DNA of 12,525 bases from Sulfurimonas sp. (GTDB taxonomy: Bacteria > Campylobacterota > Campylobacteria > Campylobacterales > Sulfurimonadaceae). Both the position numbers and the translations under genes were made by a program. Under the pieces are notes generated by a model that was given only the letters and a program-made list of their open reading frames with translations, searched no databases and was not told the DNA's origin. The first letter of the stretch is position 1, and each line of letters opens with the position of its first letter. Location: the NCBI GenBank assembly GCA_021157665.1, contig JAGGWE010000185.1, positions 1 to 12,525 on the forward strand, read 5' to 3'. This document shows positions 6,713 to 12,525 of the stretch, piece by piece.

Positions 6713-7326
6713 TAAACTACTCGTTTCTCTTCACCATTAACTAAACGGATAATATTTGGAATATGTTTGTAGTAAAGTATGAAAACTATAAATACAACGG
6801 GAGCATGAGCCATATCTGGGTGGATATAAAAACTAGAGATTAAAAGTGCAGCTACACCAGTAAGTGAAGATACTGAAGATATTTTTATAGTTTTTGCACC
6901 AACAGCCCAAACTACAAGAGCGATAATAGTTTCATAAGGAAGCATAAACATCATAACTCCCATACCAGTTGCAATCCCTTTTCCACCTTCAAAGTTAAGA
7001 TAAGGTGAAAAACAATGACCAACAACAGATAAAACTGCAATACCCCAAAGTGTAGCCTCACTTAAACCAATAAAGTAAGCGATAGTTAAAACAAAAATAC
7101 CCTTAAAAGCATCAAGAGCCAAAGTAGCAGCTCCAAGTTTCTTAGCTAAATCAGGATTAGTCTCTTTTACAACTCTTAAAACATTAGTAGCCCCAATACT
7201 ACCACTACCACTCTTTTTAATATCTACACCAGCAAACTGTTTAGCCAGAAGTAAACCAAAAGGGATACCACCAACAAGATAAGCTAGTATAAAAAACTGA
7301 ACATTTGTGTTAAATAAAAATTCCAT
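6712..7326 (-). CDS. plsY: Acyl-phosphate:glycerol-3-phosphate acyltransferase PlsY
   Basis: A 204-residue integral membrane enzyme that transfers an acyl group from acyl-phosphate to glycerol-3-phosphate, giving lysophosphatidic acid, the first committed step of phospholipid synthesis. The three family motifs are intact: KKSGSGSIGATNVLR (37-51), GHCFSPYLNFEGGKGIATG (103-121), and the C-terminal YKHIPNIIRLVNGEEKR (186-202). The hydrophobic pattern fits the usual several-span topology. An AAGGTAA ribosome binding site precedes the ATG. folB overlaps its stop by one base. Confidence 0.96.
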   Translation of the reverse strand: MEFLFNTNVQFFILAYLVGGIPFGLLLAKQFAGVDIKKSGSGSIGATNVLRVVKETNPDLAKKLGAATLALDAFKGIFVLTIAYFIGLSEATLWGIAVLSVVGHCFSPYLNFEGGKGIATGMGVMMFMLPYETIIALVVWAVGAKTIKISSVSSLTGVAALLISSFYIHPDMAHAPVVFIVFILYYKHIPNIIRLVNGEEKRVV

Positions 7327-7417
7327 TAAATTACCTTGAGTATATTATTGATGACATTTTACTGTTTGTATAGTTATAGGGATATAAAATGTAGTTTATT
7401 TATTTTCCTGTGTTTTG

Positions 7418-7990
7418 TTATAAATCTTCTATTTTAAATGCATATTCCATATTTTTAAACTTATCATTATTTGTTAAGCCTTTTCTTGTCCATCTTAAAA
7501 TATTATATTTTGGAATATTTTCTTTATAGATAAAATTAATTTTATTTTTATTTTCTATCATCTCTAAAAAATCTTCTTTTGTTTTTGGTTGTAGTTTATC
7601 TATTAATTCATCAATAAATTTTGATTGAGAAAAATTTATTTTTGTATTATAATTTAATTTAACAACTTCCTTAATTAAAATTCCACCATAATTTATACTG
7701 TCTCCAAAAGTATAATCAAGACTTTTGTAATTATATTTTTTGTTGATACTAATTTTATGTAAATACCATTGTGCATTTAAAATTTGTCTTTCTTTTGCTC
7801 TTTTATATTTTAAAGAATGAGAATTTTGATCCGGATGTTTATTTTCATTGTAATAATAAAATTCAATATTTTTTATACGGTATTGATTACCATTTACATT
7901 TAAAATATAATAATTTAATATTTGCTCAGCTATCTCTAAAAAACTTTCTTTTATGGTAGTTAAATTTGTATCATTTATTTTTAAATTCAT
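7418..7990 (-). CDS. Protein of unknown function, very AT-rich gene
   Basis: A 190-residue, lysine-, asparagine- and tyrosine-rich soluble protein that I do not recognise with confidence. Its conserved-looking blocks are IEFYYYNENKHPD...SH (42-58), QWYLHK (74-79), LDYTFGDSINYGGILIKEV (91-109), and RWTRKGL (166-172). The order resembles, only loosely, the alkyladenine glycosylase fold (an E..Y block with HPD/H, then YGGILI, then an R..GL block), so a DNA- or nucleotide-related role is a weak guess. The gene looks noticeably more AT-rich than plsY or murA and stands alone between housekeeping genes, followed by gene-free DNA, suggesting a small acquired islet. AAGG lies eight bases before the ATG and a TATAAT box is at 8027-8032, so it appears expressible. 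Confidence 0.7.
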   Translation of the reverse strand: MNLKINDTNLTTIKESFLEIAEQILNYYILNVNGNQYRIKNIEFYYYNENKHPDQNSHSLKYKRAKERQILNAQWYLHKISINKKYNYKSLDYTFGDSINYGGILIKEVVKLNYNTKINFSQSKFIDELIDKLQPKTKEDFLEMIENKNKINFIYKENIPKYNILRWTRKGLTNNDKFKNMEYAFKIEDL

Positions 7991-8255
7991 TATTAGCCTT
8001 GTATCTATAACTAGTTATTCAATATTATTATATATAGACTGGACTTAAAAACTACAATTAACACTCATTATGATATTTCAGAGAAGGAAGGAAGTTAAAT
8101 AATATAAAAAAATAATCTAAATTTATTTAGATTGCTGAAAGCATTGGCTCCTAAAATTATATTAAATTTAAAGCATCTTTCAATTTCTCCTTAAAATGAA
8201 TATAGAAAGATTATTGACGAGCTAATTTTATATGTTTGTTGTTTCGGAATGACAA
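7991..8255. other. Long gene-free stretch with inverted repeats, upstream of the cbpA promoter
   Basis: No coding sequence is supported here; all frames are broken by stops. It contains the minus-strand promoter of the gene at 7418-7990 (TATAAT on the minus strand at 8027-8032), a perfect 9-base inverted repeat at 8114-8133, a small stem just after it (TGCT-GAA-AGCA), and a 7-base pair of arms ATCTTTC (8175-8181) and GAAAGAT (8205-8211). A small RNA or the remnant of a lost gene is possible. No tRNA or known riboswitch was recognised. Confidence 0.5.
8114..8133. repeat. Perfect 9-base inverted repeat
   Basis: AATCTAAAT and ATTTAGATT are separated by two bases. There is no T-run on the plus side; on the minus strand T-rich sequence follows (8113 downward), so it could terminate transcription entering from the right, although cbpA runs the other way. 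Confidence 0.4.
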
Positions 8256-8276
8256 CTTGATTGACATCCACTCAAC
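8256..8276. promoter_or_regulatory. HAIR-type operator for HspR in front of cbpA
   Basis: CTTGATT, seven bases, ACTCAAC. This fits the known HspR inverted repeat (HAIR, CTTGAGT-N7-ACTCAAG) at 12 of 14 arm positions with exact spacing. It covers the -35 box of the cbpA promoter, so bound HspR would block RNA polymerase. The HspR gene is the second gene of the operon, giving negative autoregulation as in other Campylobacterota and in actinobacteria. Confidence 0.8.
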
Positions 8277-8290
8277 CTTTATGATATAAT
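8261..8290 (+). promoter_or_regulatory. Sigma-70 promoter of cbpA-hspR operon
   Basis: TTGACA at 8261-8266 and TATAAT at 8285-8290 are both perfect consensus, with an 18-base spacer ending in a TATGA-type extended -10. The start is expected near 8297, leaving a leader of about 37 bases before the cbpA ATG. A consensus promoter fits an operon held off by a repressor. Confidence 0.85.
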
Positions 8291-8333
8291 CCCACTTAAT
8301 TAGTAAACTATTATAAATATTTTAGGAAAAAAA

Positions 8334-9248
8334 ATGGCAAAATCGTTATATAAAACACTTGAAGTTAGTGAAGGTGCTAGTGAAGTAGAGATTAAAAAAG
8401 CATATAGAAAACTTGCTCGTCAGTATCACCCAGATGTAAATAAAGATGCTGGTGCAGAAGATAAATTTAAAGAGATAAATTCAGCTTATGAAATATTAAG
8501 CAATAAAGAGAAAAAGCAACAGTATGACCAGATGGGTGATAATATGTTTGGTGGGCAAAATTTTAGTGATTTTTCCCGTTCACATGGTAGTCAAGGCTCG
8601 GCAGATTTAGATGATATTCTTCGTCAGATGTTCTCTGGTGGTGCTGGAGGAGGTTTTGGTGGAGGTTCAAATCCATTTGGTGGTGCTAGCTTTGGAGGTG
8701 GAGGTTCTCCCTTTGGTGGAGGTTTTTCAGGGCAACAACAAGCTCCAAATCTTGATATTCAAACAAATGTAACTATCCCTTTTAGTGTATCTATTTTAGG
8801 TGGTTCTCATTCAGTTTCAGTTAGTGGTGAAAGATTTGATATCAAAATTCCTGCTGGTGTTAAGAGTGGTGAGAAAATGCGTGTTAAAGGTAAAGGACAT
8901 GCTCAAGGTGGTAGAGCAGGGGATCTGTTTTTAAAAATCACAGTTGCTCCAAATCCTGATTATGTTAGAGAAGATGATGACTTAGTTAAAAGTTTTAATG
9001 TTCCATTATCAGCAGCACTTTTTGGTGAAAAAATTGCAATTCAAACTTTAGAAAAAGAGATAAAATTAAAAGTGCCTCAAAACACTAAAAATGGACAAAG
9101 ATTTCGCGTAAAAGAGATGGGTGCGATGAACCGGAAAACTAAGGTTCGTGGTGACTTGTACTTAAAAGCAAATATTGTTTTACCAAAAATTGATGAGCTA
9201 GATGAAGATTTAGTAGAGATGATGAAAGAGAAACTTCCAAAGGAATAA
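8334..9248 (+). CDS. cbpA: CbpA-like DnaJ-family co-chaperone (class B, no zinc finger)
   Basis: A 304-residue J-protein that stimulates the DnaK ATPase and delivers unfolded clients. The J domain spans about 4-70 with HPD at 32-34. A glycine/phenylalanine linker (about 97-133) holds many GGGFGG-type repeats, and two substrate-binding beta domains fill about 140-285. The CXXCXGXG zinc fingers of true DnaJ are absent, which defines class B. The acidic, helical end (DELDEDLVEMMKEKL) is typical. AGGA at 8324-8327 lies six bases before the ATG. hspR begins three bases after the stop; this cbpA-hspR pairing is known in Helicobacter and Campylobacter, so a heat-induced operon is likely. Confidence 0.94.
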   Translation: MAKSLYKTLEVSEGASEVEIKKAYRKLARQYHPDVNKDAGAEDKFKEINSAYEILSNKEKKQQYDQMGDNMFGGQNFSDFSRSHGSQGSADLDDILRQMFSGGAGGGFGGGSNPFGGASFGGGGSPFGGGFSGQQQAPNLDIQTNVTIPFSVSILGGSHSVSVSGERFDIKIPAGVKSGEKMRVKGKGHAQGGRAGDLFLKITVAPNPDYVREDDDLVKSFNVPLSAALFGEKIAIQTLEKEIKLKVPQNTKNGQRFRVKEMGAMNRKTKVRGDLYLKANIVLPKIDELDEDLVEMMKEKLPKE

Positions 9249-9251
9249 CTG

Positions 9252-9629
9252 ATGATACACAAGTATGATGAGCCAGTATATTTAATAAGTATCGTTGCAA
9301 AAATTCTTGAGATTCACCCACAAACACTAAGACAATATGAGAGAGAAAATCTTATTTGTCCATCAAGAACAAATGGACGAATTAGACTTTATTCTCAAAG
9401 AGATATAGATAGAATTAAATTGATTTTAAGACTTACTCGTGAACTTGGTGTAAATCTTGCAGGTGTTGATATTATTCTTAGGTTAAAAGAGAATGTTGAT
9501 GGGATGGAAAAAGAGATTTCAGAACTTAGATATGAAGTTTCTAAATCTCAAAATGCTTATGCTGTTTCACCAGATAAGGCAATGGTAACTAAAAAAAGTA
9601 TCTACGAGATGATAATTTTTGAAGAGTAA
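9252..9629 (+). CDS. hspR: HspR, MerR-family heat-shock repressor
   Basis: A 125-residue MerR-type regulator: winged helix-turn-helix at about 9-75 (PVYLISIVAKILEIHPQTLRQYERENLI, then TNGRIRLYSQRDIDRI), followed by a coiled-coil dimer helix (about 78-100) and a short hydrophobic tail. No effector-binding domain follows, as in other HspR proteins. HspR binds HAIR repeats and represses chaperone genes, often with DnaK as co-repressor. The ribosome binding site AGGA lies in the last codons of cbpA, seven bases before the ATG, showing tight coupling. The HAIR site at 8256-8276 gives direct evidence for autorepression. It converges with murA, the stop codons lying four bases apart. Confidence 0.95.
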   Translation: MIHKYDEPVYLISIVAKILEIHPQTLRQYERENLICPSRTNGRIRLYSQRDIDRIKLILRLTRELGVNLAGVDIILRLKENVDGMEKEISELRYEVSKSQNAYAVSPDKAMVTKKSIYEMIIFEE

Positions 9630-9641
9630 TAAGCTACTCTT
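9622..9641. terminator. Short inverted repeat spanning the convergent hspR and murA stops
   Basis: AAGAGTA (9622-9628) and TACTCTT (9635-9641) pair perfectly around six bases and include parts of both stop codons. There is no strong T-run, so it is only a weak terminator candidate. Confidence 0.35.
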
Positions 9642-10896
9642 TGAGTCGTTGTATTTTAGCTCCAACATTTTTTAGTTTACCTTCTAGGTTATCATAACCA
9701 CGATCAAGATGGTAGATACGATGTATATCAGTTTCGCCATCAGCAACTAGGGCTGCTAAAACTAAAGCACTTGAGGCTCTTAAATCAGTTGCCATAACAT
9801 CAGTTCCACTTAAAGTATTTTTACCACTAACCGTTGCAATATTTCCGTTTAGTGTAATGTCAGCACCCATTCTTTGTAGTTCACTAACATGCATAAAACG
9901 ATTTTCAAAAAGTCTCTCTTCTATAATAGATACACCATCAGCTTGAGTTGCAAGTGCTAAAAACTGAGCTTGCATATCTGTTGGAAAAGCAGGATACTCT
10001 TGAGTTACAATTTTTACTGGTTTTATATTTTGTGATGGGTGGATAGTGATAGTATCTTCTGTAATTGTAAAACTGCTTCCCATCTCTTCAAGTTTGGCTA
10101 AAACTGCTACAAGATGTTTTGGTTCAACATTTGATAGCGTTAATTCTGAGTGAGTGATTGCTCCTGCACAAAGATAAGTTCCCGCTTCGATTCTATCTGG
10201 AATAACTGAAAATTCTTTAATATCTATACATTTTCCATCAGTTCCATGAACTGTTAAAATAGCTGTACCGATACCTTCAATTTTAACACCATTTGCATTT
10301 AGTATCTCACACATCTGTACCACTTCAGGTTCTCTTGCTGCATTTGTTATGGTTGTTTTCCCACATGCCAAGGCTGCTGCCATAACGATATTTGCTGTTC
10401 CTGTTACTGTGATTTTATCAAAGTTGATGTTACAACCCTTTAAACCATTAGGAGCAGTTGCTTCGATGTAACCAGATTTTATGTTTATATTTGCACCCAT
10501 TTGTTCTAATGCTTTTAGGTGTAAATCAATAGGACGCTGACCTATCGCACAGCCACCAGGAAGAGAAACTTCACAATGTCCAAATCTAGCTAAAATAGGA
10601 CCAAGAACAAGGATAGAAGCTCTCATAGTTTTAACGATGTCATAAGTTGCTTTTGTTTCAGTGATAGTTGAAGTATCTACAACAACTTTATCATCATGAA
10701 AATCACAAGATGCACCAAGATTTGTAAGAAGTTTTAGTAGTGTTTTAATATCAACAACATCAGGTAAGTTTTTAATATGAACACTACTTTTAGCAAGTAT
10801 TGTCATAGCAATCAATGGTAAAGATGCATTTTTTGCACCAGAAATTTCTATAGTTCCGTTTAGGGATTTAACACCCTTTATTTGTAAATAATCCAT
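9634..10896 (-). CDS. murA: UDP-N-acetylglucosamine 1-carboxyvinyltransferase MurA
   Basis: The first committed enzyme of peptidoglycan synthesis: it adds enolpyruvate from PEP to UDP-GlcNAc in the cytoplasm. At 420 residues it is full length. Seen are the substrate-binding K22-N23 in ISGAKN, the catalytic loop LPGGCAIGQRP with C116 and R121, the catalytic aspartate D307 in FPTDMQAQ, R373 in DLRASS, and R399 in LDRGYD. C116 is the residue alkylated by fosfomycin; because it is cysteine and not aspartate, the enzyme would be of the fosfomycin-sensitive kind. It stands alone on this strand with its own promoter. The segment encoding LACG (residues 176-179) contains a copy of the repeated 12-base word described separately. 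Confidence 0.98.
   Translation of the reverse strand: MDYLQIKGVKSLNGTIEISGAKNASLPLIAMTILAKSSVHIKNLPDVVDIKTLLKLLTNLGASCDFHDDKVVVDTSTITETKATYDIVKTMRASILVLGPILARFGHCEVSLPGGCAIGQRPIDLHLKALEQMGANINIKSGYIEATAPNGLKGCNINFDKITVTGTANIVMAAALACGKTTITNAAREPEVVQMCEILNANGVKIEGIGTAILTVHGTDGKCIDIKEFSVIPDRIEAGTYLCAGAITHSELTLSNVEPKHLVAVLAKLEEMGSSFTITEDTITIHPSQNIKPVKIVTQEYPAFPTDMQAQFLALATQADGVSIIEERLFENRFMHVSELQRMGADITLNGNIATVSGKNTLSGTDVMATDLRASSALVLAALVADGETDIHRIYHLDRGYDNLEGKLKNVGAKIQRLKE
10361..10372 (-). repeat. Copy 1 of 12-base word CTTGGCATGTGG (in murA)
   Basis: Exact match on the minus strand, within murA and in the frame L-A-C-G. It is the only copy outside the right-hand operon. Confidence 0.8.
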
Positions 10897-10925
10897 TGTT
10901 CTCTTTTATTGTAATTAAGTATGTA

Positions 10926-10954
10926 ATTATACTATAAGTTTAAAATATAGTCTA
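10926..10954 (-). promoter_or_regulatory. murA promoter
   Basis: On the minus strand TAGACT (10949-10954) and TATAAT (10926-10931) are 17 bases apart. Transcription would start near 10919, about 23 bases before the murA ATG. A weak AGAGAA precedes the start codon. Confidence 0.6.
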
Positions 10955-10975
10955 TTTAAATTATTCTTTTTTTGA

Positions 10976-11004
10976 TATACTTTTATATGAAAGAAAATAG
11001 GAGG
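10976..11004 (+). promoter_or_regulatory. -10 box and strong ribosome binding site of the right-hand operon
   Basis: TATACT at 10976-10981 is the likely -10 box. AGGAGG at 10999-11004, five bases before the ATG at 11010, is the best Shine-Dalgarno in the window and fixes that start. Confidence 0.55.
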
Positions 11005-11009
11005 TATTT

Positions 11010-11432
11010 ATGAGTTCAGCACTTGATAGATTAAAAAACTTAACAAATAAAATTTCTAGTTATGAATTAGCTAGAAAAGAGAATTTAAAAATTTTAAAAG
11101 AGTTATATTTAGAGCTAAATTTAGAAAAAAAAGTTGAGGAATTTTCTAGTCTTTTTGAATTTAAAGCGATTAATCTCTCTGGAGCATCCTTAGTTCAAGA
11201 AACTCTTGGTGAGATTAAAGAGGGAAAATATCTTCAAATTTTAGCTATTAGTTATGATAAAAAAGCTGTGGTTAAATCTAAAAATATCTCTTTAGCTTAT
11301 TTTGGTAGAGTTGAAAATGTTGATATTGAACTTAAAAACAGAGTTATTGAATTTATCATCCGTTATAGATTTGAGAAAAGTTTTATGACATTAGAGCATT
11401 ATCATAATATGCTAGGGGATTTTAAAAAATAG
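11010..11432 (+). CDS. Protein of unknown function, helical N terminus
   Basis: A 140-residue soluble protein that I do not recognise. Residues 1-50 are predicted to be amphipathic helix (LDRLKNLTNKISSYELARKENLKILKELYLELNLEKKVEEF), possibly coiled coil. About 50-105 look like alternating strands, with a final helical part (109-138). There is no signal peptide, membrane segment or metal motif. It has the perfect AGGAGG ribosome binding site and is followed at once by a membrane protein and an exonuclease in an overlapping operon, so it may work with either. The gene shows ordinary AT-rich codon use and looks genuine. Confidence 0.75.
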   Translation: MSSALDRLKNLTNKISSYELARKENLKILKELYLELNLEKKVEEFSSLFEFKAINLSGASLVQETLGEIKEGKYLQILAISYDKKAVVKSKNISLAYFGRVENVDIELKNRVIEFIIRYRFEKSFMTLEHYHNMLGDFKK

Positions 11433-11972
11433 ATGTCAAAATTTTACTTTTTTTTATGGCTTAGATGGTCTTTAAGAGTTGCAATATGTAGTATTCTTAT
11501 GGCATGTGGAGTATCTTTTTTAATAACACTTTCCTTATACATTTTTCAAGGTATGCCATCATTTACTGAAGAGATTTTAAAAGCTCTTTTTCAAGTTTTT
11601 AAATTTTGGTTTCCAATCACTTTTAGTTTAACACTTTTGTTAGCTCTTTTTAGAAGTTTAAAGTATATTTTTAATATTTGTATAAATGGATATAAGATGC
11701 AGCTTTTGGAATGCGAAAATAAGGAAATAGTTGATGAGCTTGGCTATGGTGATTTAGTGAAAATTTGGAGAAAATGGTTTATGCTTATCGTCTGGTTAGT
11801 TGGGGCTCAAATGATTTTATCTCTTATTTTTACATACCTGTTTACCTCTTGTAGTGGTGTGTTTGAGTGGTTTGATATATACTTTTTATTTACTTTTGTT
11901 TTAATAGCTGGGTATATATCTTTTATTTTACTTTCAGGTAGATGTAAACAAGTAAGGGTTGTAAAATGTTGA
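11433..11972 (+). CDS. Four-span membrane protein of unknown function
   Basis: A 179-residue integral membrane protein with four predicted helices (about 12-38, 57-81, 114-137, 147-168) and a charged cytoplasmic-looking loop at 82-113 (KMQLLECENKEIVDELGYGDLVKIWRK). No transporter or enzyme motif is recognised. The ATG follows the previous stop directly, with AGGGGA 13 bases upstream, so translation probably depends on coupling. The end overlaps the next start by seven bases. GGCATGTGG at 11501-11509 is a partial copy of the repeated word. Confidence 0.75.
   Translation: MSKFYFFLWLRWSLRVAICSILMACGVSFLITLSLYIFQGMPSFTEEILKALFQVFKFWFPITFSLTLLLALFRSLKYIFNICINGYKMQLLECENKEIVDELGYGDLVKIWRKWFMLIVWLVGAQMILSLIFTYLFTSCSGVFEWFDIYFLFTFVLIAGYISFILLSGRCKQVRVVKC
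11501..11509 (+). repeat. Partial (9-base) copy of the repeated word
   Basis: GGCATGTGG, the last nine bases of CTTGGCATGTGG, encoding M-A-C-G in the same reading frame as the full copies. Confidence 0.5.
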
Positions 11973-12525
11973 TATTTTTAGATACTGAGACAACAGGCTT
12001 AGAAATAACTGATAAGATATGTTCCCTTGGATTGATAGCTGTTGATGAAGATTTTATTATTTCAAAATATGAGTTAGTAAATGAGGGTAAAAAAATATCC
12101 CCAAAAGCTTCAAGTATTAATCATATTACAAATGAGATGATAAAAGATAAACCTACTCTTATTGATAGTGAGATATTTAAATTTTTACAAAAATATAATG
12201 ATTCTGAGACAACAATTATAGGTCACAATATAAATTTTGATATGCAAAAACTCTTGGCATGTGGATTTGCTTTTAAAGGTTTACTTATAGATACTTTACG
12301 AGTTACTAAGCACCTTATCCCTGAATGTGAAGGTTTTGGATTACAATTACTTAGATATGAGTTGAAATTATATCGAGATGAAGTAAAAGAGAACTTGGCA
12401 TGTGGGATTGAAGGTGATGTTATTTCACATAATGCACTTAGTGATGCTTTGATTGTTAAGTTATTATATGGGTGTCTTTTAGAGATAAGTCCACATGCCA
12501 AGATGCTTGACCTTAGTTTTAAAAA
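11966..12525 (+). CDS. DEDDh 3'-5' exonuclease, DnaQ/RNase T-like (3' end cut by window edge)
   Basis: The frame stays open from ATG 11966 to the right edge, giving 186 residues of an incomplete protein. It begins straight with the Exo I motif LIFLDTETTGL (D6, E8), continues with Exo II GHNINFD (N88, D92), and has Exo III HNALSDA (H155, D160), so all four metal-binding acids and the DEDDh histidine are present. Such enzymes remove nucleotides from DNA or RNA 3' ends; the exact one (DnaQ-like proofreader, ExoX, or another) cannot be told from this half. AAGGG lies seven bases before the ATG, which overlaps the end of the membrane protein gene by seven bases. The gene carries three copies of CTTGGCATGTGG. 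Confidence 0.9.
   Translation, partial: MLIFLDTETTGLEITDKICSLGLIAVDEDFIISKYELVNEGKKISPKASSINHITNEMIKDKPTLIDSEIFKFLQKYNDSETTIIGHNINFDMQKLLACGFAFKGLLIDTLRVTKHLIPECEGFGLQLLRYELKLYRDEVKENLACGIEGDVISHNALSDALIVKLLYGCLLEISPHAKMLDLSFK
12253..12264 (+). repeat. Copy 2 of 12-base word CTTGGCATGTGG
   Basis: Exact match inside the exonuclease gene, in frame L-A-C-G, followed by ATTT. Confidence 0.8.
12394..12405 (+). repeat. Copy 3 of 12-base word CTTGGCATGTGG
   Basis: Exact match inside the exonuclease gene, again in frame L-A-C-G, 141 bases after copy 2; followed by GA as in copy 1's GGGA context. Confidence 0.8.
12491..12502 (-). repeat. Copy 4 of 12-base word CTTGGCATGTGG (inverted)
   Basis: Exact match on the minus strand (reads CCACATGCCAAG on the plus strand) inside the exonuclease gene, where it encodes P-H-A-K, so the protein sequence does not explain it. 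Confidence 0.8.

Noticed and set aside
8238..8256. Small inverted repeat GTTGT...ACAAC next to the HAIR site
   Set aside because: Only five base pairs, easily accidental; the adjacent HAIR repeat explains the regulatory function better.
9077..9327. Two minus-strand open frames over the cbpA/hspR junction
   Set aside because: Antisense shadows of two well-supported genes, with low-complexity serine-rich content.
12223..12501. Open frame of 92 residues on the minus strand
   Set aside because: It lies wholly antisense to the exonuclease frame, which has all catalytic motifs; it has no ribosome binding site or family features.
1..12525. CRISPR arrays, insertion sequences, tRNA or rRNA genes
   Set aside because: No regularly spaced repeats, transposase motifs, terminal repeats with target duplications, or tRNA/rRNA sequences were recognised by reading; a dedicated covariance search was not possible.

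Overview
The window is AT-rich (roughly 30% G+C by eye) and reads as a chromosome segment of a Campylobacterota (epsilonproteobacterial) species. The main evidence is the OmpR-type regulator at 5604-6278, whose DNA-binding half closely matches HsrA/CosR, an orphan regulator specific to this phylum. The cbpA-hspR operon layout supports this. A free-living denitrifying relative such as Arcobacteraceae or Sulfurimonas-like is my best guess, but genus is not decided by what I can see.

Left part (1-5562): a complete nitric oxide detoxification/denitrification locus. On the minus strand run norC, norB, norD and norQ (the last cut by the window edge): the two structural subunits of cytochrome-c-type NO reductase, then its vWA and AAA+ maturation factors. 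Divergent from norC, on the plus strand, run norE (cytochrome oxidase subunit III-like), norF (small subunit IV-like membrane protein) and an Rrf2-family regulator with a three-cysteine cluster motif, a good candidate NO sensor of the NsrR kind. The 115-base divergent control region holds two adjacent TTATT-N2-AATAA dyads in front of norC and a -10 box so close to norE that its mRNA may be leaderless.

Middle (5563-8333): on the minus strand, the HsrA-like response regulator, then plsY and folB (phospholipid and folate synthesis, translationally coupled by TAGTG), then a very AT-rich gene of unknown function at 7418-7990. A 343-base gene-free stretch with several inverted repeats follows.

Right part (8334-12525): a two-gene heat-shock operon cbpA-hspR, headed by a near-consensus promoter (TTGACA, 18 bases, TATAAT) whose -35 box lies inside a HAIR-type HspR operator; murA on the opposite strand; and a tight plus-strand operon of two unknown proteins and a DEDDh 3'-5' exonuclease cut by the right edge.

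The most unexpected signal is the 12-base word CTTGGCATGTGG (or its complement), present four times exactly between 10361 and 12502, in both orientations and in two unrelated genes. Chance would give far less than one copy in the window. It could be a DNA-uptake-type or other genome-wide recognition sequence; a genome-wide count would settle that.
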